Assembly: GCF_031845375.1 (NCBI RefSeq)
Contig: NZ_JAVREK010000020.1
Location: 56,006 to 120,005 of the forward strand
Source of the DNA: Streptomonospora wellingtoniae
GTDB taxonomy: Bacteria; Actinomycetota; Actinomycetes; Streptosporangiales; Streptosporangiaceae
Length of the DNA stretch: 64,000 bases
Direction: 5' to 3'
Part shown: one piece after another, positions 8,673-16,806 of the stretch
Numbering within the stretch: position 1 is the first letter of the stretch
How the letters are laid out: each line of letters opens with the position of its first letter
Translations under genes and position numbers: made by a program
The notes under the pieces: generated by a model
What the model was told of the DNA's origin: nothing
What the model saw: the letters and a program-made list of their open reading frames with translations, nothing else
Databases searched by the model: none

Positions 8673-9836
8673 TCAATCGGGGTCGTTCTGGCCTTGGTTG
8701 AACAGCTCCCCCATGGCCTCGGCCCCCTCGGTGATGACCGGGCGCAGTTCCTTGCGGTAGACGAGTTCCGTCGTGCTGGTGGTGCTGTGCCCGACGAGTC
8801 GGGCGATGGCCTCCAGCGGCACGCCTTTCTCCGACATCAGGGATACGAAGCTGTGCCGCAGCTCGCGCGGCGTCCACGTACCGCCGATCTTGGCTCGCTT
8901 CACGATCGCCCGGAAGCCGCGGCGGACGTTGGCGGCGTCCAGCTCGGTGCCGACGTGACTGCAGAACACCAGGTCGTGTTCCTGCCAGTGCGCGCCGGCC
9001 GCGGCGCGCTGGTCGTCCTGCCTGGCCTTGTGCTCCTTGAGCGCCGTGACGACCTGGGGCGGCAGCGCCAGCGTGCGGCGGCTCTTCCTGGTTTTGGTGT
9101 CGCCGCCTTCGCGGACGGATCGCCAGACCTCGACGTGCGGCGGCGCTCCTGCCGGCGGCTCAAGGTGGACGTGGCGCCACTCCAGTGCGCGGGCTTCTTC
9201 GGTCCGTACGCCGATGAGCAGCGAGAGCACCACATAGGCGTGAAGCTGGGTGCCCCGCGCGGCGGCGAGGACTGCCGTGGCCTGTGCCAGCGTCAGCGCC
9301 TTGCTCGGTCGGCCCTCCTTCCCGTCTGGCGTGGTCACCAGTTCGGCGACGTTGCGGAGCACCTTGTCCCGGCGTTGGGCGAAGGCGATGGCGCGGCGAA
9401 GCACAGCGTGTAGCTCGCGGAGCGTCCGTGTGGCGAGTTCATCGGCCTTGTCCTCAAGCCAATCGTCAACGTCGTCGGCGGTAAGGTCCTTCAGCTTGGC
9501 CTTGCCCAAGGCCGGATAGATGTGCTTGTCCGCAAGGTGACGGCACTTGGCCACCGTGTTCGCCGATCGCTTCTTCAGTCCGCGCTTGAGGAAGTCCTCT
9601 ACGGCATCGCCAACGGTGTAGTTCGTCGGCGCGCGGACCCCCGTTTCCAACTCTTGGCGCAGCTCTCGGAGCTTGGTCCGGACCTCGGTCTTGGTCCTCC
9701 CCATCCTGGTGTACCTACGGCGCTTTCCGGCTGGGGTGAATCCCATGGAGATGGCGCCGACATAGCGGTTCTTGGACTCGACCCAGTAAATTGAGTCGTC
9801 ACCGTGCGCAGCGCGCTTCTTCTTCTCGTCAGACAT
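8673..9836 (-). CDS. int: tyrosine recombinase, AICE integrase
   Basis: 387 aa. An N-terminal SAM-like core-binding domain (about 70-170) is followed by the catalytic domain with Arg in GVRTEEARAL, the H-x-x-R box in PRELRHSF, a GHS motif and the nucleophile Tyr in TELVYRKEL. It catalyses site-specific recombination between attP and the tRNA-Pro attB. It lies 80 bp from attL and is transcribed towards it, as is typical. The excisionase gene is just upstream. Confidence 0.95.
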   Translation of the reverse strand: MSDEKKKRAAHGDDSIYWVESKNRYVGAISMGFTPAGKRRRYTRMGRTKTEVRTKLRELRQELETGVRAPTNYTVGDAVEDFLKRGLKKRSANTVAKCRHLADKHIYPALGKAKLKDLTADDVDDWLEDKADELATRTLRELHAVLRRAIAFAQRRDKVLRNVAELVTTPDGKEGRPSKALTLAQATAVLAAARGTQLHAYVVLSLLIGVRTEEARALEWRHVHLEPPAGAPPHVEVWRSVREGGDTKTRKSRRTLALPPQVVTALKEHKARQDDQRAAAGAHWQEHDLVFCSHVGTELDAANVRRGFRAIVKRAKIGGTWTPRELRHSFVSLMSEKGVPLEAIARLVGHSTTSTTELVYRKELRPVITEGAEAMGELFNQGQNDPD

Positions 9837-9868
9837 CGGATCTTCCCTTGTGCGGGGGCTGTGAACGG

Positions 9869-9896
9869 GCGCGGCAGCGCCGGAGCGCTGCCGCGC
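9869..9896 (-). terminator. hairpin between xis and int
   Basis: GCGCGGCAGCGC / GCGCTGCCGCGC, perfect 12 bp with loop CGGA, in the 66-bp gap upstream of the integrase gene. It could attenuate transcription from xis into int; there is no T-run. Confidence 0.5.
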
Positions 9897-9902
9897 GGGT
9901 CG

Positions 9903-10103
9903 CTAGGCGGCTACTTGCGATTCCTGCTCAAGCAGCGCCACGAAGTCGGCTATGGCGCCGGCGGGCACGCGGCGGGCACGGCCCACCTTGACGAACCGCA
10001 GGCGGCCCGCGGCCATCTGCTCATAGAGTTCGGCGCGGCTCAGGGAGAGGACTTCCGCTGCTTCGGTGACCTTGTAGAGAGCCTTGGTGGCGTCCGATGC
10101 CAT
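9903..10103 (-). CDS. xis: AlpA/MerR-like excisionase
   Basis: 66 aa. A winged-helix excisionase pattern (helix-turn-helix 17 type) fills the protein: YKVTEAAEVLSLSRAELYEQM followed by GRLRFVKVGRARRVPAGAIADFVA. Such proteins bend att DNA and direct the integrase to excision. The ATG at 10101-10103 follows AAAGGAG. A conserved hairpin with an ATAGCCGCC loop ends 23 nt upstream of the start. Confidence 0.88.
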   Translation of the reverse strand: MASDATKALYKVTEAAEVLSLSRAELYEQMAAGRLRFVKVGRARRVPAGAIADFVALLEQESQVAA

Positions 10104-10126
10104 GGTGTGAGGGCTCCTTTCCTAGG

Positions 10127-10167
10127 GCGGCCTCGGTGGTTGCTTGGCGGCTATGCACCGGGGCCGC
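10127..10167 (-). promoter_or_regulatory. conserved AICE leader hairpin, copy 1 (before xis)
   Basis: On the minus strand GCGGCCCCGG (10167-10158) pairs with CCGAGGCCGC (10136-10127, one G-T pair) around a 21-nt loop containing GCATAGCCGCCAAGCAACC. The TAG inside the loop is also the stop codon of the DUF3987 gene. The stem ends 23 nt before the xis ATG. Copies 2-4 have the same position relative to other genes. Confidence 0.7.
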
Positions 10168-11734
10168 TGTGTGCTCCGAGCAGTTCGGGGTGTACTTCAT
10201 AGGCTGGCGAAGGTGGGCGTCCCCCTTTCGCGCTGGGTACGGGTCGGGGTTCCGCTCGAATCCATCCGTGGGATTCGAGGAGTTCCAGAGCGGGTTGGAG
10301 GTCGGCGACTTTGCGGAAGGTTCCGCGGGGTAGCCCGTTGAATGCTTCCCGCACCGTGAAGCGGGTTGGTTTCTTCCGCGACAGCCAGTCTTTGACGAGC
10401 TGCGCCTTTTCGGCCTCGGGGTCGGCGCCCATGTGGTCGAAGGCGGCCAGGGCGTGCGCGGTGAAGTACTCGCCCAGCCGCACCGCGGCGGCCATCGTTT
10501 CCCCGCTGATCGGCTGGCGGTAGCCGTCGACCGGGTTGGCGGCCAGGTGGATCAGACCGGCCATACGCACGATGGCGCCCACGGACTTGCCCGCCCAGTC
10601 GGCTACGTGGCCCAGGTCGCCGGTCTGGGCGTGTAGGCGCGGTTCGATCGCCGCGGCGTAGTCGATGCGCTGCTGGTCGGCCTCAGGCGAGAGCTGCAGG
10701 CGGATCGGGTCGTCTTGCCAGTCGAACAGCGCGTTCACCATGCGCTGCAGCCGCTCGCCGTACGAGCGCACCACGTCATCGGGGCAGGGGTCGGGGTCGA
10801 CCTTGCGGCGGCCCACGTTGCTCTCGGGCAGCGCGTAGAGGAACCGGCCCAAGAGGCCCTTACCGCGAAAGCCCGGACCTGTGGCGATCTCGGTGATGAC
10901 CTCGGGCTGCACCGCAAGCCCGAGCGTCAATATGGCGGAGTCGACGTGTTCGGCGGCGCGGCCCTTGCGGTCCACGCGCAACATGTCGCCGGCATGGCCT
11001 TTCAGGAACAGGTCGAAGTTGGGAGTGCCCGAGTAGCGCCCGGCCAGGATCTGGAAGATCCCGCCTTCCGCGCTGAGCACGGCCAGGCGTCCGCCCTGTT
11101 CGGTGAGGATGCTCGCGGCGGTCTCCGGGGTCACGTCGTCGGCCACCAGTTGAGGTTCTACGGGAACCTTGATCTGGTCGATGGCCACCGCCGCGTCGCT
11201 GGCCTCGGCGAGCTTGTCCGGCGCGCCGTTGCTGGCCGCGGCCTGCTGCTTGGCCTTCTCCGCGGCGCTGGCGGCGAGTTCACGAGCGAGCTTGGCCTCG
11301 GTGATCTGCGGGCGGATGCGTTCGGCCAGGTCCTTTTCCGCCTGCAGCAGGGGCGCGCACATCGCGCGGAAGACCGCGGACTTGCGCGATGCCGGGGGCA
11401 TGGCGACCACGGTGAACAGGTTGACGGGCTCGGTGTAGGTGCCGCGCACCTGGACCAGAGCGCGCCCGCCGGCGGCGGTGGACAGCGCCGCCAGGCTGAT
11501 GCAGCCCGCCAGGTCCGCGGGTGTCTGGGTTTCCTCGGCGATGCCGGCCACCATGGCGGCGACCCAGTCGGGCAGCTCCTCGGTGGGGAAGGCGGGCAAG
11601 CGCCGCGTGGTGCCCAGCGGGACGGGCGCCTCCCACTGGGCAGGCTCGGGCTGGGTGGTGGGGTGCTGGCCGTGCAGGTCGGCCAGCACCCCATCAGCGT
11701 TCAGGCCGTTGAGGATGTCCTCGGCGCTGCTCAC
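10151..11734 (-). CDS. DUF3987 (YfjI-type) replication protein
   Basis: 527 aa. The sequence resembles DUF3987 proteins of phages and AICEs, with the central block VAMPPASRKSAVFRAM at the position of a P-loop-like motif, an Ala/Glu-rich helical insert, and the later GGIFQILAGRYSGTPNFD block. In AICEs it partners a Prim-Pol protein, and a helicase-like role in replication is assumed. The GTG start overlaps the stop of the Prim-Pol gene (GTGA). It is the last gene of the replication operon, and its stop codon lies in a conserved hairpin loop. Confidence 0.8.
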   Translation of the reverse strand: MSSAEDILNGLNADGVLADLHGQHPTTQPEPAQWEAPVPLGTTRRLPAFPTEELPDWVAAMVAGIAEETQTPADLAGCISLAALSTAAGGRALVQVRGTYTEPVNLFTVVAMPPASRKSAVFRAMCAPLLQAEKDLAERIRPQITEAKLARELAASAAEKAKQQAAASNGAPDKLAEASDAAVAIDQIKVPVEPQLVADDVTPETAASILTEQGGRLAVLSAEGGIFQILAGRYSGTPNFDLFLKGHAGDMLRVDRKGRAAEHVDSAILTLGLAVQPEVITEIATGPGFRGKGLLGRFLYALPESNVGRRKVDPDPCPDDVVRSYGERLQRMVNALFDWQDDPIRLQLSPEADQQRIDYAAAIEPRLHAQTGDLGHVADWAGKSVGAIVRMAGLIHLAANPVDGYRQPISGETMAAAVRLGEYFTAHALAAFDHMGADPEAEKAQLVKDWLSRKKPTRFTVREAFNGLPRGTFRKVADLQPALELLESHGWIRAEPRPVPSAKGGRPPSPAYEVHPELLGAHSGPGA

Positions 11735-12630
11735 GCCGCACCCCCGCGGGGTTCGCGCAGCCCGGCTTGAATCCCGCTGCGCACGGTCGCTTCGCTCTCG
11801 TTGGCGCCCAAACCGGCTTGCCGCCCGGCGGCGGTCAACGCGTCTTCGGCGAGGTGCTTGGGCAGCAGCCCCCCGCCTACGAGTTGCCCGAGGGCGAAAG
11901 CGGCAGCGTTGAGCGTGTGGTTGCGGTGGCCGCGGCGGGTGGCCAGTACCCGGTCGACTTCCCCGCGCAAGGCCGCGGCCGCGTAGCCCGCGGCATGCGG
12001 ATGGTTGGCCAGCATGGCGTTTACCTGGCCCGAGGTGATGCGGACCGGTTCGAGAGCGGGAAGCCGCCGTGCGATCCAGTCGGGCAGCGGCCCTACGGGC
12101 GCGGGGTTCTCCACGGCGTAGGTGCCAGCGCCGTCCTCGTCGGCGACGTGGGAGCCGGGGCCGACCACGTAGCCGCCGCGGGCGCGCGTGTCGATGAGCC
12201 AGCCCAGCTTTCCGGTGGTGTTGCGGTACGCCGAACCCTCGGGGCGTGCGTAGTACAGGTGCAGCCCGCCGCGGCGGGTGCGCACACTGAAGGTGTCCAG
12301 CGGCAGTTCCGCTTGGTGCTCCTCGGCGAGGGCGGCGAACACGTCGGCGCCCTCGGTGATGCCGGGCCGCTGCCACTCCGGTGGCGGCTCACTACCCGGC
12401 TTGGGAGTGTCCAGGTCGACCACCACCAGCCGAGACGGTCCGGTGGCGATGCCGTAGTTGAATCGGCCGCGGCCCCAGAACGCGCGGATGCGGTCGGCCT
12501 CGTTGGTGGCGTGGCGCTCCCAGTCCCGGAACCGGCGGTCGGGCCGCTTGGTGCCGTAGGCCAGGGGGAACACATGCCAGCCCCGGCGGGCGGCGGCGAG
12601 CACGAACGGCAGTACGTCGGTGGTGCTCAT
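11731..12630 (-). CDS. bifunctional DNA primase/polymerase (Prim-Pol)
   Basis: 299 aa. Prim-Pol motifs are visible: VVVDLD (the metal-binding D-x-D) at about residues 69-74 and SVRTRRGGLHLYY (the S-G-G-x-H box) at about 113-125. The C-terminal third looks like the small helical extension seen in AICE primases. It would start replication of the excised element. ATGA overlaps join it to both neighbours, so it is translationally coupled. Confidence 0.9.
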   Translation of the reverse strand: MSTTDVLPFVLAAARRGWHVFPLAYGTKRPDRRFRDWERHATNEADRIRAFWGRGRFNYGIATGPSRLVVVDLDTPKPGSEPPPEWQRPGITEGADVFAALAEEHQAELPLDTFSVRTRRGGLHLYYARPEGSAYRNTTGKLGWLIDTRARGGYVVGPGSHVADEDGAGTYAVENPAPVGPLPDWIARRLPALEPVRITSGQVNAMLANHPHAAGYAAAALRGEVDRVLATRRGHRNHTLNAAAFALGQLVGGGLLPKHLAEDALTAAGRQAGLGANESEATVRSGIQAGLREPRGGAA

Positions 12631-13310
12631 GCGGCGGTGGCCTCCTTCCCGATGAGCAGCCCCGCCAGGGCCGCGCCGATGTGACGGGTGTAGGCGGGTG
12701 GGATGGCTTCGGCCAGCTCTCGACGGACCGGGGTCCAGTCGATGCCCATGGCGTGCTGCCAATCGGCAACCGAGCCCTTGCCGCCGCCTTGGCCGTAGAC
12801 GGCGAAGTAGGGGCCGCTGTACCAGCGGCCGTGCCGCATCCCGGCTACCCGGCCGCGGTGGGCCGGGTGGGCCGGTTGGGGCAGGCTCAGCCCGCCCAGC
12901 TCGAATACGCGGTGGCGGAGGACGGCAAGGCCGAACATCTCGCCGCACAGCAACAGATCACGCCGTATCGGTGCGCGTCCGGGCGGGTTCTCCATCACCC
13001 AGGGCCGCTTAGTGGCCTGCAACGCCGCGCGGGTGGCCGGGATGAGCTGGGGGTAGTTCCGGCCGTGGTTGGTGCCGGCTGTCAGCGTGCATCCGGCCTG
13101 GCACGGCGGGGATGCGTGGATCAGGTCGAAGGTGTGGCCGTGTTCGGCGACGAAGGCGATGGCATCGCCCTGGTGGAATGCGTCGCCCACATAGTTGGGT
13201 TGAGGGTCGATGTCGACCCCGGTTACGTGGAATCCGACATCTTGGTAGCCACTGGTGGCGCCGCCGGCGCAGCAGTAGAGGTCCAACAGGCGCGGTCGGT
13301 CGGTGCTCAT
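12627..13310 (-). CDS. short C5-cytosine DNA methyltransferase-like protein
   Basis: 227 aa. Motif I is DLYCCAGGATSGY, motif IV ASPPCQ carries the catalytic Pro-Cys, motif VI is ENPPG, and RHRVFEL matches motif VIII. Usual C5 enzymes exceed 300 aa, so the target-recognition region is small. No restriction enzyme is nearby. A solitary methylase in a replication operon suggests anti-restriction protection or replication control (inference). ATGA overlaps couple it to the genes on both sides. Confidence 0.85.
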   Translation of the reverse strand: MSTDRPRLLDLYCCAGGATSGYQDVGFHVTGVDIDPQPNYVGDAFHQGDAIAFVAEHGHTFDLIHASPPCQAGCTLTAGTNHGRNYPQLIPATRAALQATKRPWVMENPPGRAPIRRDLLLCGEMFGLAVLRHRVFELGGLSLPQPAHPAHRGRVAGMRHGRWYSGPYFAVYGQGGGKGSVADWQHAMGIDWTPVRRELAEAIPPAYTRHIGAALAGLLIGKEATAA

Positions 13311-13714
13311 GCGGCCGCTCCTTCCAGCTCCCAGGACTCGGGCGTGGTGCCCTCGGCGCAGTTGGGGCACTCCCCGAGCGAGGTGGGCAGGCAGTAGACG
13401 AACACCAGGCCACAGGTGGGGCAGGTGCGGCGCGCACGCATGGCCCGCTGCAGCGATGCCGTCATGGCGGCGGTGATCTCGCGCTTGGGCTTGGCCTGGC
13501 TGATGCGGTAGAGCAGCGCGGTGCGCGGGTGTCCCGCCTTGGCGCGGCGCGAGCGCCACATGAGCTGTGCGGCCGGTTCCTGTCCGGCCGGTCGCAAGCC
13601 CATGGCGGCGAGCTGCTTCTTGGTCGCCAGGTCGTCATCGACGATCCAGGCGACTCCCCAGGGGTAGGTCTGCAGGCCGTAGCGCTGCCCGTAGGGGTCG
13701 AGGTACTGCGGCAT
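13307..13714 (-). CDS. RRQRL-motif-type zinc-binding protein (variant motif)
   Basis: 135 aa, first gene of the replication operon. The N-terminus MPQYLDPYGQRYGLQTYPWG, the MWRSRRAK block and a C-terminal CPTCG...CPNC zinc ribbon match the small AICE family named after an RRQRL motif; here that motif reads KKQL. The start at 13714 follows GGAAAGGAGC, and a conserved hairpin ends 25 nt upstream. The molecular role is not known. Confidence 0.8.
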   Translation of the reverse strand: MPQYLDPYGQRYGLQTYPWGVAWIVDDDLATKKQLAAMGLRPAGQEPAAQLMWRSRRAKAGHPRTALLYRISQAKPKREITAAMTASLQRAMRARRTCPTCGLVFVYCLPTSLGECPNCAEGTTPESWELEGAAA

Positions 13715-13739
13715 GATGGAAGACGCTCCTTTCCGGAGT

Positions 13740-13780
13740 GCGGCCCCGGTGGTTGCTTGGCGGCTATGCATCGGGGCCGC
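13740..13780 (-). promoter_or_regulatory. conserved AICE leader hairpin, copy 2 (before replication operon)
   Basis: Minus-strand stem GCGGCCCCGA (13780-13771) with CCGGGGCCGC (13749-13740). The 21-nt loop is identical to that of copy 1 and includes GCATAGCCGCCAAGCAACC. The stem ends 25 nt before the operon's first ATG. Confidence 0.7.
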
Positions 13781-13805
13781 TTTCGTGCGTTCGGTCGGGT
13801 GGCGG

Positions 13806-13964
13806 TCAGCCCAGGGCGTTGACGAAGGTGGCGATCGCCTCGGCGGCGCCCGCCAGGCCGGCGGCCAGTCCGCGCGCGCTGGCAGCGGCTTCGGTTGGGT
13901 GGGCAACGATCCAGTAGACGAGCAGGGCCAGGACGACCCAGCTCAGGTAGCGCTTGGCCTTCAT
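13806..13964 (-). CDS. small membrane protein (52 aa)
   Basis: It begins MKAKRYLSWVVLALLVYWIV, one N-terminal transmembrane segment, followed by an Ala-rich amphipathic tail. The ATG overlaps the stop of the previous gene (ATGA). Similar tiny membrane proteins are common in AICEs; the function is unknown. Confidence 0.6.
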   Translation of the reverse strand: MKAKRYLSWVVLALLVYWIVAHPTEAAASARGLAAGLAGAAEAIATFVNALG

Positions 13965-14170
13965 GCGGTGGGCTCCTCTCCGTAGTGGTCGGCGGTGTTA
14001 TCGGTGACGTCGCGGCCTTCGTAGTCGGCGCACAGCCGAGCCAGCGTTGCCACGGCGGAACCGAGAGCGCGGTTCCCGCTGGCATCGTCGGGACGGTGGT
14101 AGCCGTGGCTCTCCAGCACGGTGGTGACGTCGGCGATCAGGCCGAACGTGAAGCGCGAATCCTCGGGCAT
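13961..14170 (-). CDS. small AICE protein (69 aa)
   Basis: A soluble, acidic protein starting MPEDSRFTFGLIADVTTVLESHGY. It is coupled by an ATGA overlap to the downstream membrane peptide and preceded by GGAG. No domain is recognised; coding is supported by the tight operon packing and G/C third positions. Confidence 0.6.
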   Translation of the reverse strand: MPEDSRFTFGLIADVTTVLESHGYHRPDDASGNRALGSAVATLARLCADYEGRDVTDNTADHYGEEPTA

Positions 14171-14200
14171 GGCGGCGGCTCCTTCGCTTGGTGTGTGGTC

Positions 14201-14425
14201 TCAGCGGGTGCTGTCGCGGTTGAGGCGCTGCAGGTAGGTCACGAGCCGCCAGCCCATACGGGACTGCAGCCCGGTGCCGTGGCACCGGTGGCACAGCCGC
14301 CGCGAGGTCGGGCGGGCGCCAACGCACCGGCGGCACGGGCCGAACGGGGACGCCGCACACATCCCCGCGTAACCGAGGGTGACGACGATCAGGGACAGTG
14401 CTAGCAGGAGCGCGAGGGGTGCCAT
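14201..14425 (-). CDS. small membrane protein with Cys-rich DnaJ-like zinc motif
   Basis: 74 aa. One N-terminal transmembrane segment is followed by CRRC and CHRCHGTG, two CxxC pairs like a half DnaJ zinc domain, and a basic C-terminus. Such short CxxC membrane proteins recur next to traB in AICEs (recalled, not searched). A GAGG site precedes the ATG. It lies just downstream of the repeat cluster. Confidence 0.65.
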   Translation of the reverse strand: MAPLALLLALSLIVVTLGYAGMCAASPFGPCRRCVGARPTSRRLCHRCHGTGLQSRMGWRLVTYLQRLNRDSTR

Positions 14426-14462
14426 GGCGGCCTTTTCGGGTGGTTGCGGGCGTGTGTGCTCT

Positions 14463-14554
14463 GGTGGCGCTAGCGCACTAACGTCCTGTTCAAAAGCGAT
14501 TCGGGGTGCTAGCCGGGGTGCTAGCGCTAGCGGGTCGAGGTGCTAGCGCTAGCG
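14463..14554. repeat. GCTAGC-rich repeat cluster next to traB, candidate clt
   Basis: GGTGCTAGC occurs at 14505-14513, 14517-14525 and 14539-14547. The last two extend to a 16-bp unit (GGTGCTAGCGCTAGCG) with a 22-bp period and an internal palindrome. A related GGTGGCGCTAGCGC lies at 14463-14476. The cluster abuts the 3' end of the FtsK-like transfer gene, where streptomycete elements carry the clt locus bound by TraB as short repeats. Confidence 0.55.
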
Positions 14555-14565
14555 ATCCTGGCGGC

Positions 14566-16806
14566 CTATCCGGCGGAACGGGTTCGGTCGCGTTCGGTAA
14601 CCGCGGTGGCGACTTCAGACCGGTCGACGCCGCGGTTATTGACGGTGCGGCCGTCCACGCGGCGCGCCACCTGGACGGTGCGGATGCCGTGGGGCTTGAG
14701 CGCGGCCGACAGAGCCGACGCCTTCGCGTCGTTCTCCTGCTCGGCCCAAGCGCCGTAGGTCTCGGGGCGCAGTTCGGCCAACCGGTCGACCACGACGTGC
14801 GACCACGCCTTGGCCTCCCCAGCAGGGATCACGGCCAGCAGGTCATCGAGCAGGTCCGGCCCCGCCGGCGCCTCCTCGGGCGCCTGGCCGATCGCCTGCC
14901 CCGTGAGCCGTCCCGCGGCCTGGCGGGCGGCACGGGCGCGTTCGGCGATCGCCTCGGCGGTGGGCGCGTCGATGTAGGCCGATCGCACGATCTGGGGATC
15001 GTCGGCGGCACCGAGCAGGTAACCGATCCCCTTGTCCTTGGCGGTGAAGGTGGTAGCGCGGATGCCGTTCTTGTAGGCCGACGTGCCCAGCACCATGTCG
15101 TTTTCGAGCTGGCCCATCACGCGCAGGCACAGCCGGATACCGACGTTGGCGCTCACCCCGGTGGGAAGGGACTTGGCGTCGGGCCGCTGGGTGGCCAGGA
15201 TCAGGATGATCCCCATCGCCGGACCGCGCTTGATGATCGCCTCGGCGAGCTTGCCGGCCTCTTCGCCGTAGGTGTCGTGGGAGAACAGTTCCTGGCACTC
15301 ATCGACGGCCAGCACCAACGGGTGCAGGCCAAGGGACTTCTTAGCGGCCAGCTCCGGGGTGACCTTGTTCTCCGGGCACATGTCCTTGGGCAGCGACGCG
15401 ATCGTCTTGGCGCGGCGCTCCAACTCCTTGTGCAGCTCACGCAGGTTGGTCACACACGCGGCGATCGTGTCGTCATCGGCGCCCGAGCCGTAGCGGTGGG
15501 CGACGGGTTGGGCGATCGACAGGTCTCCGGTGCCCTTCAGCTCGAAGACGCGCAGCTCGGCGAGCACGTCCAAGGCGGCGGCCAGCACCAATACCCGCAG
15601 AGCGAACGTCTTGCCCTGCCGGGGCATGGCGCCGATCAGCACGTTGTCGAACATCAGCAGCAGGCTGATCAGCCGTCCGCGCTGATCGTGGCCGAAGGGG
15701 ATGGGCTTGAACAGGTCCGCGGCGCCCGTCTTGGCGAGCGGCCACGCGGGTTGCTTGGCCTTGCTCATCTCGCGATCGCCCACCCAGATCACCAGCCGCC
15801 CGGGGTGCTCTTCGTTGACGGGCTCGGGCCACACACAGCCCAGCGGGCGCCGCAACCCGGATGCCAACCGGTCGCGCCGGTCCACCACGTCGGTCACGGT
15901 CACGCCGTGCGGAAGGTCGACCTCGGCGCGCCAGCCCGGACCGTCGCGCGTGATCGGTGCGGGGAAGGTGATGCCATCGGCCCCGCCCTTGCGCGCCTTG
16001 TTGATCTCGGCGATGCCCAGCGCGCCCAGCGCACGGGTGACGATGTCGGAGTCCAGCCGTTGCACCTGGGTGGGCAGTACCGCGCGATCGATGAGCGGCC
16101 GGTCGGCCGGCGCGCCCAGCCAGCCCAGTAGGCAGATGAGTCCGGCCAGGGTGGCCCATTGCGCCCAGGTGGGCGCGGTGGCAACGAGAATGCCCGCCAC
16201 CAGCAGTGTCACGAGTGCGAGCACGGCGATGATCAGGCGGGCACGCACGCGGGCGTCGCGCTGGCGCGAGAGCTTGAGGTAGGTCTCGGGGTCGTTGCGC
16301 TGCACGGCGGTGACGCGTGCGGGCTCGCCTTCCCAGTCGAAGACCCAGCGGGTGAAGGTCGACAGGGTGCGAGCCAGCCCGCGCGGGGCGCGCCCGGTCA
16401 GCTTGAGCACGTACTTGGGCGAGCGGGTGGCCTGGTAGGCCCACACGCGAGCGTAGAAGGCGGCCAGCCACTTCAGCGTCGCCTCGGCCTCGGCGCGCGA
16501 CTTCGCCCACTCGGGCACGATCGGGCGCCGCGTGCGGTCGCGCTCGGCCAGTTCGGCCAGCCAGTTGCCGCCCTCGGCGGATGGCGGGTCGACGCGCAGC
16601 ACCGTGCCCGAAAGCACGCCATCATCGGGTCCGCTCGCGTCGGCCCCGGTCGCCTCACCACTCGACACGTCAGTGGCGGAGTTGTCCGCGGGCTGGGTGT
16701 CCTCGGCGCGTTCGGCGCGGCGGGTGTCGAGGTCGACCACGCGGGCGCCGGCCTCGGGCGCGTTGTCGGACGTCGGGTTCGGGGTGGGGGTGGTCTCGTC
16801 CATCAC
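14566..16806 (-). CDS. traB: FtsK/SpoIIIE-type conjugative DNA translocase (TraB/TraSA-like)
   Basis: 746 aa. Two transmembrane segments lie near residues 200-240 (LIIAVLALVTLLVAGILV...). The motor domain has Walker A GAMPRQGKT (about residues 396-404), Walker B LVLAVDE and the sensor-like LATQRP motif. The C-terminal roughly 80 aa resemble a winged-helix DNA-reading domain. It would pump double-stranded element DNA between hyphae. The N-terminal 60 aa are acidic and disordered. An ATGA overlap couples it to the upstream DUF2637 gene. Confidence 0.92.
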   Translation of the reverse strand: MMDETTPTPNPTSDNAPEAGARVVDLDTRRAERAEDTQPADNSATDVSSGEATGADASGPDDGVLSGTVLRVDPPSAEGGNWLAELAERDRTRRPIVPEWAKSRAEAEATLKWLAAFYARVWAYQATRSPKYVLKLTGRAPRGLARTLSTFTRWVFDWEGEPARVTAVQRNDPETYLKLSRQRDARVRARLIIAVLALVTLLVAGILVATAPTWAQWATLAGLICLLGWLGAPADRPLIDRAVLPTQVQRLDSDIVTRALGALGIAEINKARKGGADGITFPAPITRDGPGWRAEVDLPHGVTVTDVVDRRDRLASGLRRPLGCVWPEPVNEEHPGRLVIWVGDREMSKAKQPAWPLAKTGAADLFKPIPFGHDQRGRLISLLLMFDNVLIGAMPRQGKTFALRVLVLAAALDVLAELRVFELKGTGDLSIAQPVAHRYGSGADDDTIAACVTNLRELHKELERRAKTIASLPKDMCPENKVTPELAAKKSLGLHPLVLAVDECQELFSHDTYGEEAGKLAEAIIKRGPAMGIILILATQRPDAKSLPTGVSANVGIRLCLRVMGQLENDMVLGTSAYKNGIRATTFTAKDKGIGYLLGAADDPQIVRSAYIDAPTAEAIAERARAARQAAGRLTGQAIGQAPEEAPAGPDLLDDLLAVIPAGEAKAWSHVVVDRLAELRPETYGAWAEQENDAKASALSAALKPHGIRTVQVARRVDGRTVNNRGVDRSEVATAVTERDRTRSAG

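Noticed and set aside
14463..14554. CRISPR array
   Set aside because: Units are 9-16 bp palindromes with no spacers of constant length and no cas genes; no other repeat array in the window looks like CRISPR.
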